Assembly (NCBI GenBank): GCA_036365515.1
Contig: CM070873.1
Location: forward strand, 223,649,876 to 223,713,875
Length of the DNA: 64,000 bases
Direction of reading: 5' to 3'
Origin: Torymus aiolomorphi
Taxonomy: Eukaryota > Arthropoda > Insecta > Hymenoptera > Torymidae
The position numbers and the translations under genes are program-made. The notes below the pieces were generated by a model that saw only the letters and a program-made list of their open reading frames with translations, was not told the origin of the DNA and did not search any database. This document shows, one piece after another, positions 1 to 51,863 of this stretch (its first letter is position 1; the number at the start of each line of letters is the position of its first letter).

Positions 1-861
<861 letters not shown>

Positions 862-863
862 AC

Positions 864-40841
<39,978 letters not shown>

Positions 40842-40949
40842 TCTTCTCCTTCTTCCTCTGCGATGCGAGCGTTTACGCCGCCTCTGCTGCTCGCTCAGCT
40901 ACTTGCACACTCTCTTTCTCGGCGACACGGCACCGAGATAAGGCACTGA
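40842..40949 (-). promoter_or_regulatory. Possible Clic core promoter and 5' UTR
   Basis: On the minus strand ATCAGTGCC, with the arthropod initiator word TCAGT at 40949-40945, lies about 105 nt upstream of the start codon, in GC-rich sequence without an intervening ATG. No TATA box is evident at the right distance. The assignment rests on a five-base motif and on position only. Confidence 0.3.
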
Positions 40950-41963
40950 TTATACGCTTCCACTGGGCAGGAGGAAAATCCCGTCGATACTCTGAGTACC
41001 GGAATTGGTATAGGCTATATCTGCGAGCTCTCAACGATGGCTATAGAGTTCCCGAGAAAGCACGAGTGGAACGCGATGGAAGCTCACGAGACACTGACGC
41101 AGACGGCGGCCGCGCTGATCGCGGTGGCGGCAGTGGCTGCGCCCCCCCCCCTCCCCCCCCCGCCGTCGCCCCGCGACGCAACGTATACCTCCTTTTTTTT
41201 TCCGCGAGCGAGCGCGCGAGTAACGGCTGAACTCGTATGCGGTTGTGCAGGATAAACGCGACGGTGGTTCTATGGGTAGAGAGCGAAGTTATCAGCTGAT
41301 GATATGCCAGCCTCGTAGGTTCTTTTTGAACATTCACGCAGGGCTAAGTATTTAAAAATTAGCATTCCAACTTCCAACTAAGTATTTACCATTTATTCTG
41401 TCAGTTTATTACGCGGTAGCTCTTAAGAAATTATAATTTCAAGCATTATTAATAATAACAATGATCTTTTCGATTGTTACTTTTTTAAAACAATTGAAAA
41501 AAAATGGATAAAGAAAGACAACTATTGTCTATTTAAAAAATCTATTTCACGATCTTTTTAACGTAATATAATATATAATATAAATTAAATTGAATTTACG
41601 GTATTTTTCTTATCTTAACATTTATTAGCATTAAGTTGATAAATATTATCCTTTTGATGTGATTCGCAATAATTATCATGTAATAAAAAAATTCATTGTT
41701 CTTTAACATAATAAGTCACTCGGCTTTACTTAATAATGATATAATATATTTATATAATAATATAACCAACGTGTGTTATTATATTGCTTAAAATAAAATT
41801 AAGAAGTATATCTATGAAGACATCAAATAAATCTTCATTTACAAGCCACGCGCGTGTCCATGGTAATGCAACTAACAAGTCGAGCGAGTTAGGGTATCAC
41901 GAAAACATTTGCTGCTCCGAAGTACATTTTCTGCTCCGAAACTACTTTCTTTATAAATTAAAA
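40950..41963. other. Spacer between Clic and TTC12 (divergent promoters)
   Basis: The first part to about 41.3 kb is CpG-rich and includes a C-rich homopolymer run at about 41143-41162. From 41.35 kb it is AT-rich. Clic and TTC12 point away from each other, so this spacer holds both promoters. Confidence 0.55.
41854..41867 (+). promoter_or_regulatory. Imperfect X-box (RFX site) upstream of TTC12
   Basis: GTGTCCATGGTAAT lies 97 bp upstream of the chosen start codon. It matches the canonical GTTGCCATGGCAAC form at most positions, with two departures from the looser RYYNYY-N1-3-RRNRAC consensus. RFX factors drive ciliary genes through such sites, and TTC12 is a ciliary assembly gene. Suggestive only. 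Confidence 0.3.
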
Positions 41964-43474
41964 ATGGATAGCGAATTTGAATCAAAAGATTTTAATTTGC
42001 CATCTGGCCAACAAAATAATATTATCAATTCCTTTAATACAAAATTAAAAACGGATCGTAATATTACTGAAGAAGAATTTCAAAATTTCATGCATCGCGT
42101 CACCGAAGTCGGTAAACATATTTTCTTACATATAAGTATAATTAAGAAAAAGACTATCGTTTAACAATGGTTTTAATTTTGTACTTGCTTCTTTTCTAAT
42201 AAATTAAATCTTTTTAGAAAAAATCGTAAAACAGCTTGCTTCCACCGATATTAAAGAGCAAGAGTACGGAATGCTGTTAGCTGATAAAATTTTAGAAAAT
42301 AATAATGGGAAAGCTGACATATCGGAAAATTCAGAAGTCAAAATAAAAACAGATCGATCAATGATAAATAAATATGCTGCAAAAGATTCGGATCCAAACA
42401 AAATGTCACAAGGTGTATACGCGAAACATATTGATAACTTTAAATTTAACAATGACAATTTAATTTTTGATTATTTATGATTTATTATTAATTCACGTTA
42501 AAATTCCTGAAAATTATTTATACATGAATTATCAGTAAATATTATATTAGTAGTCCTTTGTAATGTAGTTGTAACAAAATTAATCTATGCTATAGGAAGT
42601 ATTATTAGGTATATCTTAAAAAATAGATTTTATTATTAACTGAAATTTTGTAGATTGAAAGAGAATATAATTTAGTACAGAATTAATATTTCTCAATACG
42701 AGTTTTTATATCAAAGTTAAAGTTATATTTAAAACATTTTCAATGAAACAATTTTGCGAATGTCGGTTGTATAATATATACTTGATGGTGTAAGCAAATT
42801 TCAGTTGCCATTTAAAACATTTTTTATTTAATACAATTAACATAACATTTCCCAGTATTTGCCAGTAAACGTTTTATATAATTTATAATATTATTATAGA
42901 AGACTTAACAAAACCTTTTCTACAAAATAAATTAGAGGCCTTCATGAGGAGTGTGGAGCAGGACGCAAAGTCTCGCTCGGAGGAGCGCAAGGCGCGCAAC
43001 GAACGTGCCGAGACTTACAAGAGGATCGGCAACGCGGCGTTCCGCGAGGCAAATTACGAGAAGGCGATCACGTACTTCGGCAAAGCGCTGGAGCAGCGCC
43101 GGGACTCGGCGGTGCTCTGGAACAACCGTGCGCTCGCCTATATGCAGCTTGGACTCCACGAGAAGGCACTCGCCGACTGTGAGTGGGCGCTAAAGGTCAA
43201 CGACGCCAACATCAAAGCGCTCTTGAACAGTGCCAAGTGTCACAAAGCTCTGGGCGATCGACGTAAGTGCAGAGAGTTCATCGAGCTTGCGAGAGAGAGG
43301 AATCCCAAGTTTCGAAGCTACATTGCAGGTAATGCTCCGATTGCGTATATAAGTACTTGAATTTTTTGTTGACGAATTTTCGAAGTGGATAGTTGCTTTG
43401 TTTTAGAGTTCAAGAAGAGCTTAGACGTGGAGGCGGACTTGCAACGAGAAGCAATGGATAACTCGATTGACTAA
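41964..43474 (+). CDS. TTC12: TTC12-like tetratricopeptide repeat protein
   Basis: Four exons, 41964-42111, 42218-42412, 42936-43328 and 43407-43474, join into 267 aa with all introns GT-AG in phase 1. The joint of exons 2 and 3 rebuilds DPNKMSQEAFMRSVEQDAK, which closely matches the signature before the TPR domain of TTC12. Three TPR units follow at about residues 139-240 (YKRIGNAAFREANYEKAITY, LWNNRALAYMQLGLHEKALA, then KCHKALGDRRKCREF). The protein then ends NSID. TTC12 acts in cytoplasmic assembly of axonemal dynein arms in ciliated cells and sperm. Vertebrate TTC12 is about 700 aa with armadillo-like repeats after the TPRs; those are absent here. An AATAAA lies about 30 bp after the stop. 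An upstream in-frame ATG at 41784 is not favoured, because conservation starts in the later part. Confidence 0.9.
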
Positions 43475-43811
43475 ACTTAGTGTAATAAGCAAAAATTTAA
43501 CATTTAATAAATATTTTGTAAACAAATACAATAACTTATAAATAGAATGATCATTGATTGCGTTTCATTTGATACCTGTATAAAAAATTCTTTTTATGTA
43601 CAATTTATGTACAATTGTACAATGTGTTGCAAAATTGTTGAATGAAAAAAAAATTTTCTCTGAATTGGCTAAGCTGTGTCAAGATAATTCGAGTTTTTTT
43701 GCATTGAGCTCTTTCATTTCAGAGAGTGATCGTGGTTCATGAATGAAAACCATGCATTCTATTCCCTGGAACATATTTGCAGAGTAAAACTTTATCTTAA
43801 AAAAAATACAA
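43475..43811. other. Convergent 3' ends of TTC12 and C7orf25 homologue
   Basis: 337 bp of AT-rich sequence between two stop codons facing each other. AATAAA near 43506 fits TTC12 polyadenylation. Nothing else is visible. Confidence 0.6.
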
Positions 43812-45119
43812 CTATGAATTTAATAGTAAGGTTTGAAATTTCACCTGCATTCTAGCTGCACGTACAAATCCTTCATTAGCAGAAACAGTAATGCTTTTTA
43901 AATTTTCTCCACTTGCAAAGACTAATCTTGATCGCTCTTTAATTTTACCACCGAGACTTAATTCCATGATTCTCCCTTTAGGAATATCATCAACAATTTT
44001 CACTCGACTCATAATTTCATCTGCTCTTTTTTTTTCATTAGAGCCACCAATCAAATTAACAATATTTATGAAATTATCATAGGCAGTTTGACAGACAACT
44101 AATTCTTTATTGTGAAACAGATTATCTAAAACTGGTTTTAGGGGACGGCAGCGTTCCCACTCAGCTTGAGTAGTGAGTAATGGCTCTATGTATAAAAAAT
44201 TTGCATGACCATTTGCCATGTTAGTTACATAGCCAAGTAGAGTCGATACATCTAAGTTAAGTATTGTTATATCAGTTGATTCAATATTTGTGTTTAGTTC
44301 TAATAAATCACAGACATTACTACTTGTTGCAGATTCTTCTGATTCAGTCTCAGACTCGGAGTATAATAACTCATCTGAAAAAAGTAAAAAATAAGAGATT
44401 TTATGAAATATTTTCTTACTTTTATTAATACTTAATGTGTTCTTTTCTTACCATGTATGATGTCATCTTCTTGAACATCTATTATCTCTCCCTCAACTAT
44501 AATACCTAATGAATTTTCTAATTTATTTGCTAATGGTTTCTCTATACCACATGCAAAATGAAAAATGATATCTGGTGGTTTGTACATATGTGGATGATTC
44601 TTAGCACATTTTAAATAAGATTCAGCTTGATCAAAAACTGATTTTTGTCCGTACTCAGCATTTCCTCTTGAAATAAGAGTAAGAGCCCTGGCATTACGAG
44701 CAATAACTTTTACCCAACTGGAACCTCCATCACATACAATATCCACTTCCAATCTTGAATTCTGGTATTTAAAAGGTTTCAAAACATTAACAGGTTCATT
44801 TGCAGATAGAAGTCTCTTAACTATTGCATTCAGATGTATTAAATTTGTACTTTGCAGATGTTCTTTCTTGACATTCCCCGTTAAGCGTACCTTATAAAAG
44901 TTATTGAAAATAAAATTGATTGCTGATTTTATGGTAATAAATAATATTGACAATATTTAAACTAATTACCTTTTGCAAAAATTTGACTTCTTGTTGAATT
45001 TTTCGTATTAATTTGTCAACACCTTCAACCTTCTCCACAAGTTTCAATTGCTCTACCATATCCCAACCCCATTGAATTTTTTCATCAAAACTTTTTAATA
45101 AATTTTCTTGTGTTTCCAT
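43812..45119 (-). CDS. C7orf25: UPF0415 protein, C7orf25 homologue
   Basis: Three exons, 45119-44970, 44890-44452 and 44374-43812, join into 383 aa; intron 1 is in phase 0 and intron 2 in phase 1, both GT-AG. Exon 1 is a helical head (METQENLLKSFDEKIQWGWD). Exon 2 has the conserved block EVDIVCDGGSSWVKVIARNA and the residues RGNAEYGQKSVFDQAESYL. Exon 3 starts with an acidic serine-rich linker and then carries the DUF1308 region with WERCRPLKPVLDNLF and the conserved end SANEGFVRAA. The molecular function of the family is not established. The C-terminus here (KFQTLLLNS) is about 20-25 residues shorter than I expect from vertebrate members, but the stop is in open frame and no better exon follows. 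It diverges from pescadillo across 591 bp. Confidence 0.92.
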
Positions 45120-45710
45120 AACACAATATTAATATAAAATATATATTTGTGCTAATTTGTAACGTTAAAATATTAGAGAAAGTCTGGTTTTCTCCATGCA
45201 ATATGCAGTGAAATCAAAAAGTATACAAATACTTGTTAGCGATTAATGGTAAGTTGGTAAGATAAAACTTCAGTAAAAGTTCCAATTTTCACAAATAGAT
45301 GGCAAAGTATAATACAGTTACCAACCTAGAATGTTTAATTATTGTGTATTATTAAAATAATGTAGAAAATTTTTAATTAATTAAAAATTAGTTATGATTG
45401 ATATTTTTTATAAACGTAGAAATAATTTGAAAATAAAATTTTATAATTGTATATTGACATTTTTACATAAAATTTGAAATTTCCGCTATTACAATGTGAC
45501 CAACCAAAAAAATTTGTTTCGACAAATATCTCTGTCGCTAAGACAGTAACCTTTTTAAAAGTCATCAGCAGTATCAGCATTCAGCACGTGTTGTACAGAC
45601 GCGTGTCAGAATGTGTTTATGGAAAACTTTAATTCTATAAAGAAAATAAATAATATAATTTGATATAAATGTTTGTATGCTAGAACGGTAATTAAACACA
45701 ACATTTCAAA
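45120..45710. promoter_or_regulatory. Shared divergent promoter region of C7orf25 homologue and pescadillo
   Basis: 591 bp between two start codons pointing apart, AT-rich except near 45570-45610. It contains an E-box and TCAGCA words close to the pescadillo side. Transcription starts are not determined. Confidence 0.6.
45585..45590 (+). promoter_or_regulatory. CACGTG E-box upstream of pescadillo
   Basis: A perfect Myc/Max/Mnt-type E-box lies 121 bp before the pescadillo start codon. Ribosome-biogenesis genes in flies and other animals commonly have this site near the transcription start and respond to Myc. It is a six-base motif, so chance occurrence is possible. Confidence 0.45.
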
Positions 45711-48700
45711 ATGGTAGTAATAGGAAAAAAGAAGGTAAATCACATCAAAATTATTCAATAACATAAAATGAGGTTATGTACATGTATACAATATTATTTT
45801 TAATCTAAATTTTCGTAAATTTATAGTAAAATAAAAGTATTAATTTTAGGATAATAATCCGAAAATGAGACGAAATAAAAAATTTTGTTTTTTCAGTATG
45901 AGGCAGGAGAGGCGACACAGTTTATGACAAGAAAACAGGCATTAAAAAAATTACAACTTTCTTTGAACGCATTTCGTCGATTATGTATTTTAAAAGGTAT
46001 ATATCCCAGAGAACCTCGCAATCGCAAAAGGGCACAAAAGGGAGATACTCGTATTAAAATACTTTATCACAAAAAGGACATACAATTCTTAATGCATGAG
46101 CCGATAATATGGAAACTGAGGGATTACAAAGTATGTATTTGATATTTTCTAGAGCCTTATAAAAATGTACTCTCGCAATTAAATTATACAAAAATTATTT
46201 ACATTTTTGTTCATAGATATTTGCCAGAAAAGTCAGCAGGGCAAAGGCAATGCGAGATTTCAAAGAAATGAGAAGATATTTACGAAATCATCCCACAATC
46301 AAACTCGACCACATTGTAAAAGAAAGATACCCTACATTTATGGATGCTCTGAAAGATTTAGATGATTGTCTCACATTGTGTTACTTATTCAGTACTTTCC
46401 CATCAATGCCTCATATACCTCGTGACCAGAGTATACTTTGTAGAAGATTAACAATTGAATTTCTGCATGCTGTAATAGCAGCTAAAGCTCTCCGTAAAGT
46501 ATTTGTTTCTATCAAAGGATATTATTACCAAGCCGAAATAAAAGGACAGACTATTACATGGATTGTACCACATAACTTTGGTTTTGAACCTCAAAAGAAA
46601 AATGAAGTAGATTTTAAAATTATGTCTATTTTTGTTGAATTTTATATCATCATGCTTGGATTTGTGAATTATAGGCTTTACCACTCACTAAATCTGTATT
46701 ATCCTCCAAAGTTTACTAATACCAGTAAGTAATTTTAATGAAAATACAAGTTTTCCTTAGATATTTAAATTCATCAACTCATATCAATATTAATGAGTTT
46801 TTCTTTAGGTATCTCTGATAAAGCACTTGTAGATGAACAAGCTTTTGTTTCCGAAAGAATCAGTGCTCTAAATGTTAATTTAGTTAGTTTAAATCCTACA
46901 GGGGAAGTTGAAGAAGATGATTTAGACCTAGATACTTTTTCAGTAAGTGTCTTGTTTATAATTGTATACAACCATTATTGATTATTTATTGAGAAATAAA
47001 TTATATTTTAGGAAAACGATGCTGAAAAGATTGCAGAAGCTAAAGCTGAACTAGAAAATGTAAAAAAATTAAAAACTCTTTTCAAAGGGCTTAAATTTTT
47101 TTTTAATCGTGAGGTACCAAGAGAGTCACTTGTTTTTGTTCTTCGTTGTTTTGGTGCAGAGGTATCTTGGGATAAATTACTATTTGTTGGAGCAACATTC
47201 GATGAAAATGATGAAACTATAACTCACCAAATTGTTGACAGGCCAAATATGGATAAGCAATTTATTTCCAGGTAAATATAATATCATAATTTGATTTTTT
47301 TTTTAAATAAAATAGTTCAGAGTGTGAAATAATGAAAAGTCAAGCTTTGTTGTATGAAAAAAACTGAATAACAAATTTTTAATTCTAAAAAGTTTTTTTT
47401 TATATCATTAACAATGTTATCTAATAGAGAAATTTGAGAAATTTTTAATTAAGCCCTCTTTTACTTAATCTGTGAATAGGCATAATTTGCAACTTAAAAA
47501 TTTTTATATTCTTTACGGAACATCATTTCAAAGTGAATGAGTTAATACTCATTACTTTACAGCTTTTTAGCTTTAATAATTTTTAATTGTCTTTAAAAAT
47601 GCATTATAGGGGATAATGAAAAGGTTTTTTTAATTTATTAAACTATTTAACACTCATTTTTGACCCTCTATTTTTCATATTTAAAACTGACTTGAATTGC
47701 ATTTGCCTTTGACAGATATTACGTGCAGCCCCAGTGGGTATTTGATTCTGTGAATGCCCGAAAACTTTTACCTGTAGAAAAATATTTGATGGGATGCACG
47801 CTACCTCCGCATCTTTCACCGTTCTCGGACGCAAGACGGGACCAAACATACATCCCGCCCGAGGAAAGAGCATTAATGGACCCCGACTACAAGTTGAATT
47901 ATGGTAGGTCCTTTTAAGTGCTGAGCCAAAAAATAATTTTACGAATAACGTAAAAAATAATTGGCTCTAAATTTTTATCTGCTAATTATTATACTATTTT
48001 TAGACGCCGAAGAAGATATGGAGGATGAGTCCGAGGCTGAAGATGACGAGGAAGAAGATGATGGAAAAGTGGAAGGTGATGAAGATAAAAAGAAGAAAGA
48101 TAATAAGAATGCTGAAAGGATGAGTGAGGATGAGAATGAGGATGAGGAAGACGAAGAGGAAGACGAAGAGGAGAAGGCGGAGGAAGAAGAAAAAGAAGAA
48201 GACGATGAGGACGAAGTTGTTGTAGAAAAGAGTAAAAAAGGAAAATCACGAAAGGCTAACGAAGAGAATATAAAAGAAAAAGAAAGATTGCGCAAGGTAT
48301 GTACTTTTACTTTATTTTATTTTCGTTTCTTTTGCATACGAAAAGTATAAGAATCGGCTATTTCAATTGCTAAAATAAATTAGAAATAAAAATAATATTC
48401 ACTAATTTTTTAAATCTTTGTAAATAAAATACAAATAAATATTTATCTCCGTCGTTCTGCATTTACATTTAATTAACAGTGTTTACTTATTCAGTTCTAC
48501 ACATTCAAATACTTAAAATGTATATTATCATAATTTATACTTGAACAAATGCTTATTTAAAACTTATTATACTACAAAATCTTATTATTTTTCATTACAG
48601 TGCTCCTTCAGAATACCATCGCAGTGTGTCCTTTTCTATCTCATAAACAACTCGTTAGAGTAAGAGAGACACATAGCGGCGGTATTCTGAAGGAGTACTG

Positions 48701-49010
48701 TATAAAGTAATCTTTTCATTTTTTAACTATTAATACTTGATTCCAGAAAAAGGAAATGAAAGTAATGAGCGGAGAAGTAGTGAAGACAGACCCTTGGGAG
48801 AAGAGCCGTCAAGAAAGGCAAGAGTACCGTTTACGAGAGAAATTAGTCAAGAACAAACATCGAAAACTGTACAAGAGCATGATGAAGGGACGAGAAGACA
48901 GAGCTAAGGCTATTTGGCTGCTTCGCAAGAAGAGACGCTTACACGAAGAATCCGAAAAGACGAAAAAGAAGGAACAGCGCAAAGCAAAAAAGAACGAAGC
49001 TAAAGCATGA
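45711..49010 (+). CDS. PES1: Pescadillo (PES1), ribosome biogenesis factor
   Basis: Eight exons splice into 634 aa: 45711-45734, 45897-46130, 46217-46724, 46809-46942, 47012-47271, 47716-47903, 48004-48296 and 48747-49010. All boundaries have GT and AG, and phases match. Pescadillo is the nucleolar BRCT protein of the PES1-BOP1-WDR12 complex, needed for 32S/27S rRNA processing and 60S subunit assembly. The N-terminal pescadillo domain (about residues 9-290) opens [20 protein letters not shown] and includes [17 protein letters not shown]. The BRCT domain is at about 322-416 ([19 protein letters not shown], then [13 protein letters not shown]). An acidic tract at about 450-535 is followed by a lysine/arginine-rich tail with nuclear-localisation character. 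Exon 1 is only 24 bases (MVVIGKKK). The length agrees with other insects. Intron 7 carries a small MITE. Confidence 0.96.
48598..48700. mobile_element. 103-bp TA-flanked MITE in pescadillo intron 7
   Basis: Inverted ends CAGTGCTCCTTCAGAATACC and GGTATTCTGAAGGAGTACTG, with similarity continuing inward to about 33 bp. TA lies on both sides (48596-48597, 48701-48702). This is the signature of a Tc1/mariner-type non-autonomous element. Its left end creates a decoy acceptor (TTCATTACAG), which the gene does not use. Confidence 0.88.
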
Positions 49011-51820
49011 ACACGTCGTTTTCGTATTTATCTTTAAGGTATTTGTAGGATAGTCGACTTGTACATGAAATTTTATTATTTACATAAAAACTTTATACAG
49101 TCCAAGAATGATATCTTATTTCACTATTCTTCTATCCATCAAAAGTGTGACGTTCCACCTTATTGTACAAAAAAGGTAGGTTGCTGAAAGCATTTTGAAG
49201 ACATGCGTGCGGGCGCCTTTTATAACTTTCTACAATTTCGCCTCTAATCATCCCGTCGTCGTGAAAAATTGAATCCAGCCGATTCGCAGAATCCAGCGTT
49301 GCTCAAAACTCGTCCTATCCTTGGCTAGAACAATGAGTCATTCCCTCTCTCCCAACATTAGTCGCTTTTTAATATTCAACCGCGAGCCTTTCACACCTTA
49401 AAAAAAGAGCTCGCAATTGCACACGCCAATTTATTGTAGGATCATCCGTGACATTAAAATATGACGAGCTATAGCACAATCGAGTTCAGCTCTAAATACG
49501 GAGTGCGGATCGATCGCTTGCACAAGTCGCCGCCGCCGCCGCTGCATCCTCCGTACTTACTCTTCTACTTTTTCCTCCCGCAGTGTGAATTTCAAATCGG
49601 AGCCTGCTCTTCTCAGCGTGCGTCACTTTCCTCTCGCGCTCGCAATATGGAGATACAGTTATGCGCGCATAATTTAACGAGATGAGAAAAGGAGCGCGCT
49701 GAGTATATTATACGGACTAGTGTCCGGTCCACCCACTCTAAGCTCGCGGCGAGAGAGCCTACGCGCGAGTTTCTCTCATTTCCCCGCGGCGCGCGACTTC
49801 CACCGAAGGACTTCGAAGGCCAGAGGCCCAGCCCACGCGACTTTTGCGCTCCCACGTAATTACCCACATAATGCGCCAAGGCAGAGCGCGAGAGTTTGTA
49901 TATAAAGACTACCGAATGGCTTAGGAGCTTTCTCGCTCGTGTCTGTGATTAAGGAAAGGCGCGACATTGTGTCCGCGTATGATGGTTTTTCATGACTTTT
50001 TTCGATGATCAGAAGAGGAGCGGTCAGGAATGAATGATTTCTTATTCTTCATGGTTGTCACAATGATATTTTTTAATGAAGACATTTTCATGTTAGTTTT
50101 TTACAATTTGATTGAGTTGTAAGTGATAATAGCTTTTACAAAAACATTCTTTGAATGCGAAGTAATGTGCCTTTGTAAGACTTTTTTACATCAAATTATT
50201 AGATGTTACTTTAATAATTTACAAAAGAAATTTAAATAGTTATAGAATTAATAAGTGATGCAATTTACTACTTTAACATTATTGTATGAAACTCATGATT
50301 CTAAAACAGTTTTTAAAATTTAGTCGCATTTGAAAGGATAATTTCAACACAAAGTTGCAATGTAAAGAAAAAAAAATAATAGCGATTAATTTCCAAAAAA
50401 GACTATTACTTGAAAATTATAACTTAGGTTTTTCACACAAAAATAATGTTCTATGTATGTTATAACTAGTATTTAGTAAGGTACAGAGTCTAGTCGTTAA
50501 TTTACAAAATAATGTAGTCGTAAAACGGCAACTAAAAGTTGTGGATAAAAAACAAAAATTATGGTGTAGCGAAAAATTCGTAAATATCGAGATAATAAGG
50601 CATGCGTTGATCTTAATTTAGGACAAAGTATCGCCTTCGTTATACGTAATCATTAAACTTATTTACAGTTGCAGTTTCGAAAAATTTATTGCCAAAAACT
50701 TGTGGCTTATTTTCAAATATTCATAAAATTATAATTTTTTTTATTATGTTGTAAAATCTAATCTAATGGTCAATGCTGTCTATTGGTATACTTTTTAAAA
50801 CTTTTTAATATTCTTCATTTTCAGTCACGGGTAGAAATAATTATACTATTTATTTTAATCTTTATGTTTCATCAAATCCTCTGAGAATTTTGAAAAGAGA
50901 TACGGAAAGCAATCAAATTTACATAATTTTTATTATTATGTCAATAATCATTATTTTTCGTTCATGAATATAATTGTAATCTACGGTAGACAATCACCGA
51001 GTTTTGTCGAGGGATCTTTAGTTCGATATAAAAGGCGATTATAAAAGTCTCGATAAAACCAAACAGTTCTAGAAAGTTCCTCCATAAAACTAGACAATTT
51101 TTCTACTAGGAATTCTGACATTCATTTTACCCATCCATAGTAGATAAAAACACAATAATTTTTATTTAATTATTGATTGAAAGATGGTTTATTCAATATA
51201 TAGGTTTATTATCTTTAAAAATTCTTTAATTTATAAAAGAGAAAATTAAAGTTCTACTTTGAAGTACGTAAACGACGTATTCGGAGAAACGGTTGCCTTG
51301 AGCGTTTTGCTTTGTTTGAAATGATAGCACAGTAATTTAAAATAATGAGAAGGTATTCAACCAGAAATTTAAAAAAAAGTCACACTTTAAACAATTATTA
51401 GTAGATTTTTCATTCTATACAAAATAAGACTTTTCTTTAGAAAAATGAAAATTTTGTTTAGTAATTATTTTATTTAAATATTTTAATATTTTAGACCTTA
51501 AAAATTGAATAAAAATGATATACAACGACTAATGCATTTCATAGACTAAACCTATTCATATTCATCATAGTATACATATTCCTACGAAAAATCCTTGAAA
51601 AAAAAAATTGTTACGAATTCCAAACAAGAATTTAAAAGCTCCGAAAACTACGAAAAACGGAAAGGAATTTCTGACATCCCCGCTCGCCTCTGAAATATCC
51701 GATTTCACGAAAAAAAAAGGACATCTGCAGCTCGTACTTGTCTCTCTCGCTCGCGCGCGAGGAAGCAACAAGTATAAGGAGTAGGTACCCCGCAACAGCG
51801 GCAGTAGTATAGAGAGAAGC
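49011..51820. other. Intergenic DNA downstream of pescadillo
   Basis: The pescadillo 3' flank and a CpG-rich island at about 49.43-49.98 kb are followed by 1.6 kb of AT-rich DNA, with GC content rising again from 51.65 kb. No gene, tRNA or repeat family is recognised. Confidence 0.5.
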
Positions 51821-51827
51821 GCAGTAC

Positions 51828-51863
51828 TATATATACGAACAGCCGCAGAGCGCGAGGTCAGAG
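51828..51863 (+). promoter_or_regulatory. Possible TATA-plus-initiator core promoter
   Basis: TATATATA at 51828-51835 is followed by TCAGAG at 51858-51863. The initiator A would lie 32 nt after the first TATA base, the spacing of a classical promoter. Downstream is a GC- and purine-rich stretch of about 650 bp that could be a 5' UTR exon. The 226-codon frame in it is low-complexity R/E/S and I do not call it coding. If real, the gene continues beyond what I can recognise. Confidence 0.3.

Noticed and set aside
41784..41963. Start of TTC12 at an upstream in-frame ATG adding 60 residues
   Set aside because: The added residues have no conserved character and would place the possible X-box inside the coding sequence; the start at 41964 fits the family better.
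47975..48295. Serine-rich and leucine/histidine-rich minus-strand frames
   Set aside because: Antisense shadows of the acidic tract of pescadillo exon 7.
48591..48600. Splice acceptor TTCATTACAG in pescadillo intron 7
   Set aside because: It is the left end of a MITE; joining there breaks the pescadillo frame, while TTGATTCCAG at 48746 restores the conserved tail.
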